64,000 nucleotides of DNA from Oceanisphaera sp. IT1-181 (GCF_033807535.1 NZ_CP136856.1:2041001-2105000), one strand, 5' to 3'; shown: positions 7,115 through 15,800, numbered from the stretch's first letter. The notes: generated by a model from the letters alone, not told the origin. Numbers and translations are program-made.

Positions 7115-8668
7115 ATGAACCGACGCAATGAACATGTAATAAATGAAGAAGTCACTTATAGCAACCAAGAACAATTGGTGTCGACCACCGACTTACGCGG
7201 TGTGATCACTTATGCCAACGAGATCTTTTGTAGAGTGGCGGGTTATTTACCTGAAGAAATTGTCGGTAAGAATCATAATATTGTACGCCACCCAGATATG
7301 CCCAAGGCGGCGTTTCACGACTTATGGCTGCATGCCAAAGCCGGTCGCCCTTGGCGCGGCGCGGTAAAAAATCGCTGTAAAGACGGCCGCTATTATTGGG
7401 TAGATGCCTATGTAACGCCCATCTATGAAAACGGTAAAATTACCGGCTATCAGTCGGTGCGTACCCAGCTCGATGACAAGACCCGAGATATTGCCAGTGG
7501 TGCCTATCGGCAATTACTCAAACAAGAGCAACAAAAGCGCAGCTCCCCCACTTGGTTAACCGCCGCTAAATCGGCGCTGCCCCTGATTGGGTTAGTGGCC
7601 TTGCTGGGCGCCATTGGCCTGAAAGGCGGCGTGACGACACTTGCGTGGAGCCTGCTCCCTATGGCTTGGATAGCGCTTTGTTATCGCAAGTCATGGTTGG
7701 GTACTCGGCAGTTTTTAAGCAGCTTAACCCAAGAGTACGACAGTATTTCGCGCTTGGTCTATTCCGGTGATGCCCCCCATGCCATCGCCGATTACCACCT
7801 TAAAATGTGGCAAGCTCGCACCCGCACTATTTTGGGCCGCGTGGACGATGCCACCGACTCTCTAAAAGGCTTGGCCAGCTCTATGTTGGCGGCCATGACA
7901 GGCGCGCGCCGTGACTTAAGCCAGCAAGACAGCGATACCCATCAAATTGCCGCGGCCATTAATGAGATGTCTGCCACCGCCAATGAGATAACGGTAAACA
8001 CTCAACAAGCGGCCAATAATGCGGAAGAAGCGCAAAATCAATGCTACCTGACACAAGAGCAATTAGAGCAAACGCGAGTCAGAATTGTCGGTTTGGCCGA
8101 GGAAGCGAAACAAGCGGCAGAAGCGACGCTGGCGTTAACCGAAGAGTCGAACCGCATTGGCACCTTAATGAGTGAAATTCAGGGCATTGCCGATCAAACC
8201 AACTTGTTGGCGCTAAACGCGGCCATTGAAGCGGCGCGGGCCGGTGAGCATGGTCGCGGCTTTGCGGTGGTGGCCGAAGAAGTGCGCGCCCTGTCTACTC
8301 GTACTCACGGTGCCACCGAGCAAATTCAAACCAGTATCACTCAGATTCAGCAAACGCTGGCCAAGTGGCATGTGATGATGGACACCAATATGGCGCACAG
8401 CCAAGAGTGTGTGGCGGCGGCCGAGGCCGGTAGCAATAGCTTGAGCCGCGTGGTGAGTGAAATCGATCAGATAGTGGCCATTACGGTAGAAATTTCTTCC
8501 GCCGCTGAGCAACAGCAACAAGTGGCAGAAGAGATTAGCCATAACGTACATCACATTTCGACCACTTCTTCAGCCAACTTAAGCAAAATCACCCAGGTGG
8601 AAGACTCAAGTAAAGAGCTGCTGGATCGCTCACAAGGGCTAAACGACTTAACGCGCACTTTCTCTTAA
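7115..8668 (+). CDS. aer: Aer-like PAS-containing methyl-accepting chemotaxis protein
   Basis: 517 residues. An N-terminal PAS domain (about 10-120) contains GVITYANEIFCRVAGY and GKNHNIVRHPDMP, typical of Aer, the FAD-binding redox and oxygen sensor. One hydrophobic membrane anchor region lies near 155-190 (two closely spaced segments), followed by HAMP-like and signalling domains. The MCP hairpin tip EIQGIADQTNLLALNAAIEAARAGE is intact. There is no periplasmic ligand domain, so sensing is cytoplasmic. It is alone, not in a che operon, and its FliA promoter links it to motility. FAD binding is inferred from the family. Confidence 0.92.
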   Translation: MNRRNEHVINEEVTYSNQEQLVSTTDLRGVITYANEIFCRVAGYLPEEIVGKNHNIVRHPDMPKAAFHDLWLHAKAGRPWRGAVKNRCKDGRYYWVDAYVTPIYENGKITGYQSVRTQLDDKTRDIASGAYRQLLKQEQQKRSSPTWLTAAKSALPLIGLVALLGAIGLKGGVTTLAWSLLPMAWIALCYRKSWLGTRQFLSSLTQEYDSISRLVYSGDAPHAIADYHLKMWQARTRTILGRVDDATDSLKGLASSMLAAMTGARRDLSQQDSDTHQIAAAINEMSATANEITVNTQQAANNAEEAQNQCYLTQEQLEQTRVRIVGLAEEAKQAAEATLALTEESNRIGTLMSEIQGIADQTNLLALNAAIEAARAGEHGRGFAVVAEEVRALSTRTHGATEQIQTSITQIQQTLAKWHVMMDTNMAHSQECVAAAEAGSNSLSRVVSEIDQIVAITVEISSAAEQQQQVAEEISHNVHHISTTSSANLSKITQVEDSSKELLDRSQGLNDLTRTFS

Positions 8669-8678
8669 GCGGCGATTA

Positions 8679-9041
8679 ATGAGCACAGCACTCACCACTA
8701 GCCAAACCAAAATTCTTAAACTCTTGGCGTTGGTGCCTGAAGGTTTTGTGGTGAGCTATGGGCAGCTGGCGGACTTAGCCGGCTTGCCCGGCCGCGCTCG
8801 CTTGGTGGGCCATACGCTACGCAATCAAGACGTGAATGCCCTACCTTGGCACCGCGTCGTCGGTGCCGACGGCCGCATTAGCCTGCCCAAAGGCAGCCCC
8901 GCTTGGCTTGAACAACGACAGCGCCTGCTGGCTGAGGGCATTACCTTTAAAGGCAACGCCATTAGCGGTAATTGTGTCAACATGCGGGAATTTCAATGGC
9001 AACCCGACCTAGCCGCCATGTTGATGTTGTTTGATTTTTAA
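8679..9041 (+). CDS. atl: Alkyltransferase-like protein (ATL, MGMT family)
   Basis: 120 residues. The O6-alkylguanine transferase active-site motif PCHRV is here PWHRV (56-60), with Trp for the acceptor Cys. That is the defining change of ATL proteins, which bind O6-alkylguanine lesions and hand them to nucleotide excision repair rather than removing the alkyl group. The DNA-binding segment VSYGQLADLAGLPGRARLVG is intact. A C-terminal extension of about 20 residues follows the usual end. It starts 10 bp after the chemoreceptor gene and may be co-transcribed. Confidence 0.9.
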   Translation: MSTALTTSQTKILKLLALVPEGFVVSYGQLADLAGLPGRARLVGHTLRNQDVNALPWHRVVGADGRISLPKGSPAWLEQRQRLLAEGITFKGNAISGNCVNMREFQWQPDLAAMLMLFDF

Positions 9042-9130
9042 GACATGTAAGGCGTGAAGAGTGAGGCGGAAGGCGTGAGGTGAATAGTGAATAGTGAATA
9101 ACAGCACCGAGCCAAAAGTAATAGCCGCAC

Positions 9131-9213
9131 TTGTAGCCGCCAATTTATTCGGCGGTTCTGCGTAGCAGAATGGGTTTTAGTTAAAAAAACACCGTGCCGA
9201 ATAAATTGGCTCC
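9131..9213. repeat. TTGTAG-type palindromic repeat interrupted by the IS110 element
   Basis: Left arm GCCGCCAATTTATTCGGC, inner hairpin TTCTGCGTAGCAGAA, right arm GCCGAATAAATTGGC, then CTCCT where the insertion sequence begins. The missing end, CTACGAAAAC, resumes at 10465 on the far side of the element. Both arms are of the same type, so this copy forms one long cruciform. The tract 9042-9130 before it holds GTGAGGCGGAAGGCGTGAGG-like low-complexity sequence. Confidence 0.8.
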
Positions 9214-9219
9214 TTGTAT

Positions 9220-9400
9220 GTTTAAGTCAGATGAATTGATAGAGTATTTAACAGTTACTGGGGAAGCCGTTGGCACCTGGAGGCAGTATTTACTGACCTC
9301 GTTTGTAGATTGGCTCCCCGCCTCATTGCAAAGCTCGAAGAGTATCAGGAAGCCGATAAGAATCGGACTTCGCATCACAAGGTTGAGGTTGCATAAAGTA
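9220..9400 (+). ncRNA. Predicted bridge RNA of the IS110 element
   Basis: The left noncoding end folds into two guide loops arranged as in IS621. Target loop: stem GGGGAAGCC (9260-9268) with GGCTCCCC (9312-9319); left target guide TTGGCACCT (9270-9278); inner hairpin GAGG..CCTC (9280-9300); right target guide GTTTGTAG (9301-9308). The left guide matches the flank TTGGCTCCT (9206-9214) at 8 of 9 positions, and the right guide pairs with CTACGAA(10465 onward) with one wobble. Donor loop: left donor guide AGAGTATC (9339-9346) equals the right end at 10458-10465; inner hairpin GAAGCCGAT/ATCGG-A-CTTC (9349-9371); right donor guide ACAAG (9377-9381) pairs with CTTGT at 9213-9217. Exact RNA ends are unknown. 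Confidence 0.75.
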
Positions 9401-9456
9401 CGAGGTCGAGGAACCAGTGACCATTATCTAACAAACCATTGCTTAAAGGAAAGGCC

Positions 9457-10449
9457 ATGAACGTCTTTGTGGGGATTGATATTGCAGCTAAAACATTTGA
9501 CCTCGTGATGAGAAGTAATGGTCGGTCATCTAAAGTTGAGCAGTTCAAACAAACACCCCAAGGGCACGCCAAAGCAGTCAAACGACTCCTGGCTAAAACG
9601 GCTTCTCTTATCGTGATGGAAGCGACGGGAATTTACTATTTTGACTTGGCCGTCGCCTTGGTAAAAGCAGGATTACCCGTCGCCGTTATTAACCCCAAAA
9701 GCTTCCATCACTTTGCTACGCTTAAGCTGACGGGAAGCAAGACCGATGGTATCGACTCGGCCCTGTTGGCTGAGTACGGTGAGCGTATGGAGCCTCGACT
9801 CTGGACACCACCAAGCGAGAGCCACCTTGGCCTGCGGGACATCGGTAGGCAGATTAACCGCCTCACTGGTACACGCACCCAAGCGAAGAACCGGTTGCAT
9901 GCGTTGCAAGCCAAACAGGCAACGATGCCGATGATAATCGAGGATGAGGAGGACGGGATTGATATGCTAAGCCGGCGTATTGACCGTCTGACGCAGGCCG
10001 CCCTCGCGTTAATTGCAGAGTCAGAAATACTTTCTCTGCATTTAAAGAATATGTCTGCTGCGAAGGGCGTAGGAAGGGCAACAGCACTCATTGTGTTGGC
10101 TGAATTATGCGTCCTACCTAAGGATTTAAAAGCGCCACAAGTTAGTCGATTTGCAGGGCTTGATGTGCGTCTCACGCAGTCAGGAACAAGTGTTAACCGA
10201 CCTGCACGGCTCAGTAAAGCAGGTAATGCGTACCTTCGCTCGGCATTATATATGCCAGCGATGTGTGCAGCTCAGCACGACGTCAGGGCCAAAGCATTTT
10301 CAGAGGCGTTGGTCTCACGTGGCAAGAAAAAGATACAGGCTCAGTGCGCGATAATGAGAAAATATCTCACTGGCTTGTGGGCCTGTATGAAGACAGAAAC
10401 GCCGTTTGATTCGACGTTATTGTTCAGTGAACAGCATATAAAATCTTGA
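9457..10449 (+). CDS. IS110-family transposase (serine/DEDD recombinase)
   Basis: 330 residues. The N-terminal RuvC-like DEDD domain has D8 (GIDIAAK), E55 (VMEATG), D97 and D100 (KTDGIDSALLAEY). The C-terminal transposase_20 domain has the helix-hairpin segment SAAKGVGRATALIVLAEL and catalytic-type S253 in RPARLSKAGNAYLRSALY. The order and spacing match IS621-type recombinases. I start at the ATG at 9457, preceded by AAAGGAAAGG, rather than the upstream in-frame ATG at 9439. The enzyme is expected to act with the bridge RNA encoded just upstream. Confidence 0.93.
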   Translation: MNVFVGIDIAAKTFDLVMRSNGRSSKVEQFKQTPQGHAKAVKRLLAKTASLIVMEATGIYYFDLAVALVKAGLPVAVINPKSFHHFATLKLTGSKTDGIDSALLAEYGERMEPRLWTPPSESHLGLRDIGRQINRLTGTRTQAKNRLHALQAKQATMPMIIEDEEDGIDMLSRRIDRLTQAALALIAESEILSLHLKNMSAAKGVGRATALIVLAELCVLPKDLKAPQVSRFAGLDVRLTQSGTSVNRPARLSKAGNAYLRSALYMPAMCAAQHDVRAKAFSEALVSRGKKKIQAQCAIMRKYLTGLWACMKTETPFDSTLLFSEQHIKS

Positions 10450-10485
10450 CGTCCAACAGAGTATCTACGAAAACATCACAGCGGC

Positions 10486-12900
10486 TTAAAACAACCCCAG
10501 CTGCTGGCCGATTAAGGCCTCAAAGCTTAAGCCGATAAAGGGCAAGATGGCGTCGGCGACGGGCTTGAGTTGGCGGTCTACGTAATGCTGATAGTCCAGC
10601 TGAGAGCGCACATATTCTTCTGGCTCAGGGCCATTCACCGTCATCAAGTAACGAATAATGCCTTTGTTTTGATAGCGCAGCGGCCGCCCTAGGCGGGCGT
10701 TGTGCTCATCTGCTTGGCGGGCGGCGCGTACTTGGGGTGGTTGAGACTTCACGTATTGCGCCAGCGGCCGGCGTAACCGTTTGCGATACACTAAGTCCGC
10801 ATCAAACTCACCACTTAAGGTTTTCTCTAAGGTGGTGCGCACAAAATCACTGGGATCTTCATCATTAAAAACCAGCCGATATAACTCAGTTTGAAAATGC
10901 TTGGCCAGCTGCGTCCAGTCTGAACGCACGGTTTCCAGCCCTTTAAAGACCAACTCCTGCACGCCATTATGACTGCTTAAACCGGCGTAGCGTTTTTTCG
11001 ATCCCTGCTCTTGGCCACGAATGGTCGGCATTAAAAATCGGGCAAAATAACATTCAAATTGCAGCTCTAATTCACTGTCTAACTGAAACTCTTCGGCCAA
11101 CTTTTGCTGCCATTGTTGAGTGACCAGCTTGGCTAAGCGCTGCCCTTCTTTACGACCGCTGTGCTCATCTTGCTCACCGGTTAGCAACACAAACAAAGAG
11201 TCGGTGTCGCCATAAATCACCTCATGATGTTGATCGCTTATCCAGCGGGCACTTTGTTGCATAATTTCATGGCCACGCAAGGTGATGGACGATGCTAAAC
11301 GGGTATCGTAAAAACGACAACCGCCGGAGCCCAGCACGCCGTAAAACGAATTCATTAAAATTTTAATGGCTTGGGAGCGGGGTTGGTCTTGCTCGCGTTT
11401 GGCTTGATCGCGCTCTTGCCATAAATGCTTGATGATGGCAGGTAAAAAATGATGAGTGCGTGAAAAACGCGCGCCCCTAAAACCCGGAATGGCATCCGCT
11501 TCTTGCAAGCCCAACACCAGCCCTAAGGGGTCGATATGAAAAGTGCGAATAATGGCCGGATACAGGCTTTTAAAGTCCAGCACCAACACATGGCGATATA
11601 AGCCGGGGCGTGAGTCCATTACATAACCGCCGGGACTGGCCAAGCCACCACCGGCCGGTAAATTGGGTGCCACAAAGCCTGCGCGGTGCAAGTGCGGCAA
11701 ATATACCTGAGTAAAGGCCGCCACCGAGCCGCCGATGCGATCCAGTTCAAGTCCGGTTAATTGACTGCGCAGCCGTAAAAAATCCAGCAAGCGGGTATGC
11801 ACAAAAATATCCCACACCAAGCGGCAGTCTTCTAAGTTATAGGCGGCCAATTTGGGCTTATTTTGAAAGAAATCTCGGGTAATGGTAGCTAAGCGATTGG
11901 CCACATCTTCGGTTTGCTTGCCCCGCCCTAACAACTGCTGTGCCACATTCTCTAGGCTAAAGCTGTCAAACTGATAACAGGCCGTTTTAAGCGCATCTAT
12001 GCCGTCGATCACCACGCGCCCGGGCAGGGTAATAAAGGTTTGACCAGTAAAGCTCGACTCGCGCATAAAGGCCGGCTCGCCCCCACGGCCAAGACGTAAC
12101 GTTAGGCCATGCAAGGCGGCGCGACGCAGTAATAACTTAAAATCAAACCCCACCACGTTCCAGCCAATAATAATATCCGGATCGTACTGGCTTAACGTTT
12201 GCTCCAGGGCTTTGAGCAAGGCTGCTTCATCCATGAACCACTGAATATCGGTGTCGGCAGGCTCGGGCTGCCCTATCATCAACACCCGCGCCAGCTTCTC
12301 TTCATGTAAGTCATCGCCATCACCGTACAGGCCAATAGAATACAACTCGCCTTGGCCGGAGCATTCAATGTCCAGCGACAGCACCCTAAACTGGGGCTCG
12401 TAGCTGCTGGGTTTTAAGCGCGCTTGCGTAAAGTGGCGAAAGCTTGGCGCGTTATGCTCTTCGTTGGCTTGTTTCTGGCCGGTTAGCGCTTGGCCCACTT
12501 GTTGTTGGCTAATAAAGGCCACACCACCGCGAATAAAGCGGCTTAATAAAAACCGCTCATGCAGGCGAATATCATCTTCAAACACACTGACGCCCGCCGC
12601 CCGCAGTGCATCGGCGGCGGCTCTGTGCTGGGCAATACTGGTAAAATACAGTACCGCCACCGGTGCCAGCTCTAAGGTTTGTAACCCCAGCTCAGACCAT
12701 ACATAGGGCAGTTGCGCTTGGTTTAAGGTGTGCTCGGCCTGCGTGCGTTGCTCAATGGGCACCATAAATAATGGCCGCTCGCCAGACAATTGCAGGCGCA
12801 CCGACCCCTTGGCGGTATTTAGCCAATAGATAATTTCACTGCGGCCATGGCGGTCGCGACTGTGGCGGGTTAACAGGAAGCCCTGTTCTATGGTGGTCAT
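10486..12900 (-). CDS. polB: DNA polymerase II (family B)
   Basis: 804 residues, slightly longer than the 783 of E. coli. Proofreading exonuclease motifs: LSLDIECSGQGELYSIGLYG (about 173-192), IIIGWNVVGFDFKLL, and YNLEDCRLVW. Polymerase motifs: DFKSLYPAIIRTFHIDP, KILMNSFYGVLGS and EVIYGDTDSLFVLL, all with their catalytic Asp residues. It is a repair and restart polymerase, SOS-induced in E. coli; I did not see a clear LexA box upstream. It stands alone, convergent with the IS110 element, whose right junction is only 20 bp from its stop codon. Confidence 0.95.
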   Translation of the reverse strand: MTTIEQGFLLTRHSRDRHGRSEIIYWLNTAKGSVRLQLSGERPLFMVPIEQRTQAEHTLNQAQLPYVWSELGLQTLELAPVAVLYFTSIAQHRAAADALRAAGVSVFEDDIRLHERFLLSRFIRGGVAFISQQQVGQALTGQKQANEEHNAPSFRHFTQARLKPSSYEPQFRVLSLDIECSGQGELYSIGLYGDGDDLHEEKLARVLMIGQPEPADTDIQWFMDEAALLKALEQTLSQYDPDIIIGWNVVGFDFKLLLRRAALHGLTLRLGRGGEPAFMRESSFTGQTFITLPGRVVIDGIDALKTACYQFDSFSLENVAQQLLGRGKQTEDVANRLATITRDFFQNKPKLAAYNLEDCRLVWDIFVHTRLLDFLRLRSQLTGLELDRIGGSVAAFTQVYLPHLHRAGFVAPNLPAGGGLASPGGYVMDSRPGLYRHVLVLDFKSLYPAIIRTFHIDPLGLVLGLQEADAIPGFRGARFSRTHHFLPAIIKHLWQERDQAKREQDQPRSQAIKILMNSFYGVLGSGGCRFYDTRLASSITLRGHEIMQQSARWISDQHHEVIYGDTDSLFVLLTGEQDEHSGRKEGQRLAKLVTQQWQQKLAEEFQLDSELELQFECYFARFLMPTIRGQEQGSKKRYAGLSSHNGVQELVFKGLETVRSDWTQLAKHFQTELYRLVFNDEDPSDFVRTTLEKTLSGEFDADLVYRKRLRRPLAQYVKSQPPQVRAARQADEHNARLGRPLRYQNKGIIRYLMTVNGPEPEEYVRSQLDYQHYVDRQLKPVADAILPFIGLSFEALIGQQLGLF

Positions 12901-13155
12901 GGCGCCATTATACCCTCATCGTTAACAACTATGCGTTAAAGGGTAATATTGAATGAAGAGCGAAGAATAGATCACTTGTAGCCGCCAATTTATTCGGCGG
13001 GCCAGCGTAGCTGGATGTTTTAAAAACCAAAACCGTGGCGAAGTCCTCTTCGCCGAAGAGACGGCCACACTACAAAGTTTTGCGGAGCCATATCCTGCAA
13101 TGCCGCTGCGCGCCATCAGCCGGCTAAAGCGGCTTCTACAAAAGAACTCTCACAT
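12901..13155. repeat. Intergenic TTGTAG-type repeat with mismatched arms
   Basis: The repeat spans 12976-13075. Its left arm GCCGCCAATTTATTCGGC is of one type, while its right arm GGCGAAGTCCTCTTCGCC followed by GAAGAGACGG is of the other type seen at 31892-32025. The two arms cannot pair with each other but each folds on itself. The inner hairpin CCAGCGTAGCTGG is conserved. A CCGGCTAAAGCGGCTTCTAC end follows at 13117-13140. No gene is visible. Confidence 0.75.
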
Positions 13156-13189
13156 AAAAACAACACAGCCCCGATAAACGGGGCTGTGT
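13156..13189 (-). terminator. Terminator of bamC
   Basis: On the minus strand, a 10-bp stem CACAGCCCCG/CGGGGCTGTG with a 5-base loop is followed by TTGTTTTTA. It lies 28 bp after the bamC stop. Confidence 0.82.
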
Positions 13190-13216
13190 GCAGAGTGCTG
13201 AACAATTAAGGCCGCA

Positions 13217-14221
13217 TTAACGAATTAAGTCGGTGCGCTCAAAGGCTGGCACTAAGGTATTGCTCAGTTGGCGTAAAATATCCGCCGAGACCGGCACTTT
13301 GTTTTTATCGCTGAGCGTAATGCTGCTTTGCTCACCCAAGTCACCTAATTGTACGCGGTAGGCTTGCTCAGGAATGTTCAGGGCGGGTAGCTTTAAGTCT
13401 TCCCACTTGCCCTTTCTCATGCCATCAAACTCCACATCCACATAGCCCAGCGCTTGCTGGCGGTTGGTGAGTTCAAAGCCAAGCTTAGGTAATAAGGTCA
13501 CTAAGCGTTTCCAGCTGCGATCATAACCCTCATTCACCAATAGACGACCTTGCTCAGACTGTAGCGTCAACTGGATAGGACTTCTGTCTAACAAGTCTTG
13601 CTGCTGAGTTAACTCGCGCTGGTAAGACAATGAGAAAGCGTTAAGCATGGCCGCTTCGTCTCTTTGCTTAGCGTCTGCTTTCAACTCTGATTCCACTAAG
13701 GTTACTTGCAGCGAGACCGCGCGGCGCACGTCATCGGCGTTCAGCTGCCAGTTAAAGCGCTGCTTAGGGCTGCTAATGGGATTGCCATTACTGCTCCAAC
13801 CCAATGCGGTTTCAGTGGCATCAGCCTTTTTATCTTTAAAGAAAGCGGCGAGCGCTGTGTTCAGCTCTTGCTGTAAAGGCTGGTCGAGGCGCTGCTGATA
13901 AAACCACAAGCCACTGCCGCTTTCGAGTATTTGTGAGCCACGTACTAAGGGTAAGACTTGAGTAGGTGGGCGCACATCTACCGCTTTGCCGGTTACACCC
14001 GCGCTCTCAAGGGCGCTGGCTTTCGGAATGACATAGTCGGTATTAAAATCCGGCGCGACTAACCCTGCAGGTATCATCAAAGGAGCGGTTCTGAGGGTGG
14101 CATCTTCATAATCAAACCCCCGATTTGCCTGTGCACGCTTTTCGGGATTGCTGCAGCCTGCGAGTACACTCACGGCCAGCAGGCTGATTATCATCTTATT
14201 TTTGTTCAAAAGTTTATCCAC
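13217..14221 (-). CDS. bamC: BamC, outer-membrane assembly lipoprotein
   Basis: 334 residues. Lipoprotein signal peptide with lipobox LAGC (C23) followed by SNPEKRAQANRGFDYE, the conserved BamC lasso start that binds BamD. Two helix-grip domains follow. It acts in the BAM complex that inserts beta-barrel proteins into the outer membrane. In E. coli bamC follows dapA; here no dapA is present between bamC and the divergent bcp, only 455 bp of noncoding DNA. An in-frame ATG at codon 10 is an alternative start. Confidence 0.92.
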   Translation of the reverse strand: MDKLLNKNKMIISLLAVSVLAGCSNPEKRAQANRGFDYEDATLRTAPLMIPAGLVAPDFNTDYVIPKASALESAGVTGKAVDVRPPTQVLPLVRGSQILESGSGLWFYQQRLDQPLQQELNTALAAFFKDKKADATETALGWSSNGNPISSPKQRFNWQLNADDVRRAVSLQVTLVESELKADAKQRDEAAMLNAFSLSYQRELTQQQDLLDRSPIQLTLQSEQGRLLVNEGYDRSWKRLVTLLPKLGFELTNRQQALGYVDVEFDGMRKGKWEDLKLPALNIPEQAYRVQLGDLGEQSSITLSDKNKVPVSADILRQLSNTLVPAFERTDLIR

Positions 14222-14676
14222 GCCCTATTAACTCCGCTTTAATTAACGCTTACTTTACCGGTTAGCGCTCTGGTTTTTCTAGAGGCAACTTTTTATCGCA
14301 CACTTTTTGTAGCTCATTCTTTCTAAGCCACTTTTTCTAGCCAGCTTTTGCAGTCACTTTCGTAACCAGTCTCATAGTCAAGGATGCTCAGCTTAACTGA
14401 CCTAACATCAGTCGACTGGCCATGATAAACATAAGCTTCATCTAGCGCCTAACACTTTACCTTATTTCACGAAAAACCTAAGTTAGCGAGTGCGCCGGCT
14501 TGTTCTGGCTAGCAGCAAGTCTGAACCCGTAAACAGCCTAAGCCCGTAAAAAAGTCAGGTTGAAATGAGCGGTTATGGTAGTAGCGCCCAAGGGTGAATA
14601 CAAGAGAGCCGCTGGAGACAAAGCCAATTTATGCTAGGATCAACGGCCACTCCCTTCATCTTTGGATAGGCCTTTC
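14222..14676. other. Noncoding gap between bamC and bcp
   Basis: 455 bp without a convincing gene. The left half has loosely repeated TTTTCTAG/AGCC-rich sequence (14270-14350). Promoters for the divergent bamC and bcp genes must lie here; TTATGCTAGGAT (14630-14641) could be the bcp -10 region. In related genomes dapA, and sometimes gcvR, occupy this place. Confidence 0.5.
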
Positions 14677-15144
14677 ATGACTTATTTACCTGCTGGCAGC
14701 CCAGCTCCCGCCTTTACCTTACACGACCAAAACGGTCACGCCGTAAGCTTAAGTGACTTTAGCGGCCAAAAAGTGTTGGTTTATTTTTATCCTAAAGCCA
14801 TGACCCCAGGCTGTAAAGTACAAGCCTGCAGCCTGCGCGATAGCCAAACTGAGCTGGCAGCACTTAATACCGTAGTGTTGGGCATTAGCCCAGATCCGGT
14901 GGCACGTTTGAAGAAGTTTGAAGAGAAAGATGCGCTGAACTTTACGCTACTTTCTGACGAAGACCACGCCGTGGCCGACGCCTTTGGCGTGTGGGGGCTC
15001 AAGAAGTTTATGGGTAAAGAGTACGACGGTATTCACCGCATTAGCTTCTTGATTGATGAGTCTGGCACCGTTGCCCACGTCTTCGACAAGTTCAAAACCA
15101 AAGACCACCACGAAGTGGTATTGAATTATTTAACTGAAGAATAA
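14677..15144 (+). CDS. bcp: Bcp-type thioredoxin-dependent peroxiredoxin
   Basis: 155 residues. Peroxiredoxin Q/BCP family enzyme that reduces hydrogen and organic peroxides. Peroxidatic C46 is in the MTPGCKVQAC motif with resolving C51 five residues on, so it is a 2-Cys atypical enzyme. I start at the ATG at 14677, with GGATAGG 7 bp upstream; the longer frame needs a TTG. It is monocistronic and divergent from bamC. Confidence 0.94.
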   Translation: MTYLPAGSPAPAFTLHDQNGHAVSLSDFSGQKVLVYFYPKAMTPGCKVQACSLRDSQTELAALNTVVLGISPDPVARLKKFEEKDALNFTLLSDEDHAVADAFGVWGLKKFMGKEYDGIHRISFLIDESGTVAHVFDKFKTKDHHEVVLNYLTEE

Positions 15145-15199
15145 GCGCCGAGCGCCTAGCACCAGGCGCCCAGCTAAAACCAGTAATTAAAGACTCTCT

Positions 15200-15335
15200 C
15201 GCCACGGAATACACGGAACAACACGGACGAAAAAACAGTAACCAAGTAACAATGATTAACGGTAAGCGCTTACCATATAAGCATTATCTGTTGTTGCTCT
15301 TTTCTGTGTAATTCCGTGTATTCCGTGGCAAAAAC
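15200..15335. repeat. Inverted repeat between bcp and the YeeE/YedE genes
   Basis: GCCACGGAATACACGGAA near 15200 is mirrored by TTCCGTGTATTCCGTGGC near 15310-15330, giving an 18-bp perfect arm pair about 85 bp apart. A related GCCACGGAGCGCACGG occurs at 62524. It separates convergent genes and may stop transcription from both sides. The short AGCGCCGAGCGCC tract at 15145-15165 is another dispersed motif. Confidence 0.75.
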
Positions 15336-15368
15336 AGCACTTAGATTTTCTTAGCTTGGAGCTTGGCG

Positions 15369-15800
15369 CTACTTGCTGAACTTCCCCACCAGCCAAAATC
15401 CGGCCAGCATGGCTAGTACAAAAACACCGGCTTGCCATTGCATGCTGCCCAGCAGACCTATCGCAGGCCCGGGGCAAATGCCTACCAATCCCCAGCCTAC
15501 GCCAAACATGGCGGCACCGATGAGTAAGCGCTTATCGATCACCGGGTCCGGCACTTTAGGCAAGTCGCTCCCCAATGCGCATTGGCCCCGGCCACTACGA
15601 CGCCATAAATAATACCCCGGCGCAAACACACCCAGTGCTCCGCCCATCACCAGCGCCAAGCTTGGGTCCCAGCTACCGGTAATATTTAAAAAGCCCTGCA
15701 CCTTGGCGGGATCTATCATGCCGGACACGGCTAACCCTAAGCCAAATAAGGCGCCCGCTAATAAGGCGATGAACATCAATGCTGCGTTATTATTCTTCAT
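15369..15800 (-). CDS. YeeE/YedE-family membrane protein, second half (DUF6691-like)
   Basis: 143 residues with about four hydrophobic segments and the conserved GLVGICPGPAI Cys motif. With the gene just upstream it forms a split YeeE/YedE (TsuA-like) transporter; the family moves thiosulfate or other sulfur compounds across the inner membrane. I use the ATG at 15800, which has GAGGCTAGGG upstream and the usual MKNN start. An alternative ATG at 15824 overlaps the preceding stop as ATGA. Confidence 0.85.
   Translation of the reverse strand: MKNNNAALMFIALLAGALFGLGLAVSGMIDPAKVQGFLNITGSWDPSLALVMGGALGVFAPGYYLWRRSGRGQCALGSDLPKVPDPVIDKRLLIGAAMFGVGWGLVGICPGPAIGLLGSMQWQAGVFVLAMLAGFWLVGKFSK

Larger units (their letters stand above)
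9213..10466 (+). mobile_element. IS110-family insertion sequence with CT core
   Basis: About 1.25 kb, bounded by CT dinucleotides at 9213-9214 and 10465-10466, with no terminal inverted repeats. Removing it rejoins a dispersed repeat as GGCTC-CT-ACGAAAAC, which matches the intact copies ending GGCCCCTACAAGG. A CT core, a short noncoding left end and insertion into palindromic repeats are all features known for IS621 in E. coli REP sequences. The transposase is complete, so the element may be active. Confidence 0.82.

Noticed and set aside
6947..7174. 75-codon minus-strand reading frame upstream of the chemoreceptor
   Set aside because: It overlaps the FliA promoter and the start of the chemoreceptor gene, and its composition is that of AT-rich intergenic DNA.
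9304..9317. ATTGGCTCC at 9309-9317 as the left target guide of the bridge RNA
   Set aside because: It matches the flank exactly, but it is the 3' side of the target-loop stem and lies after the right guide; the guide in the expected place is TTGGCACCT at 9270-9278.
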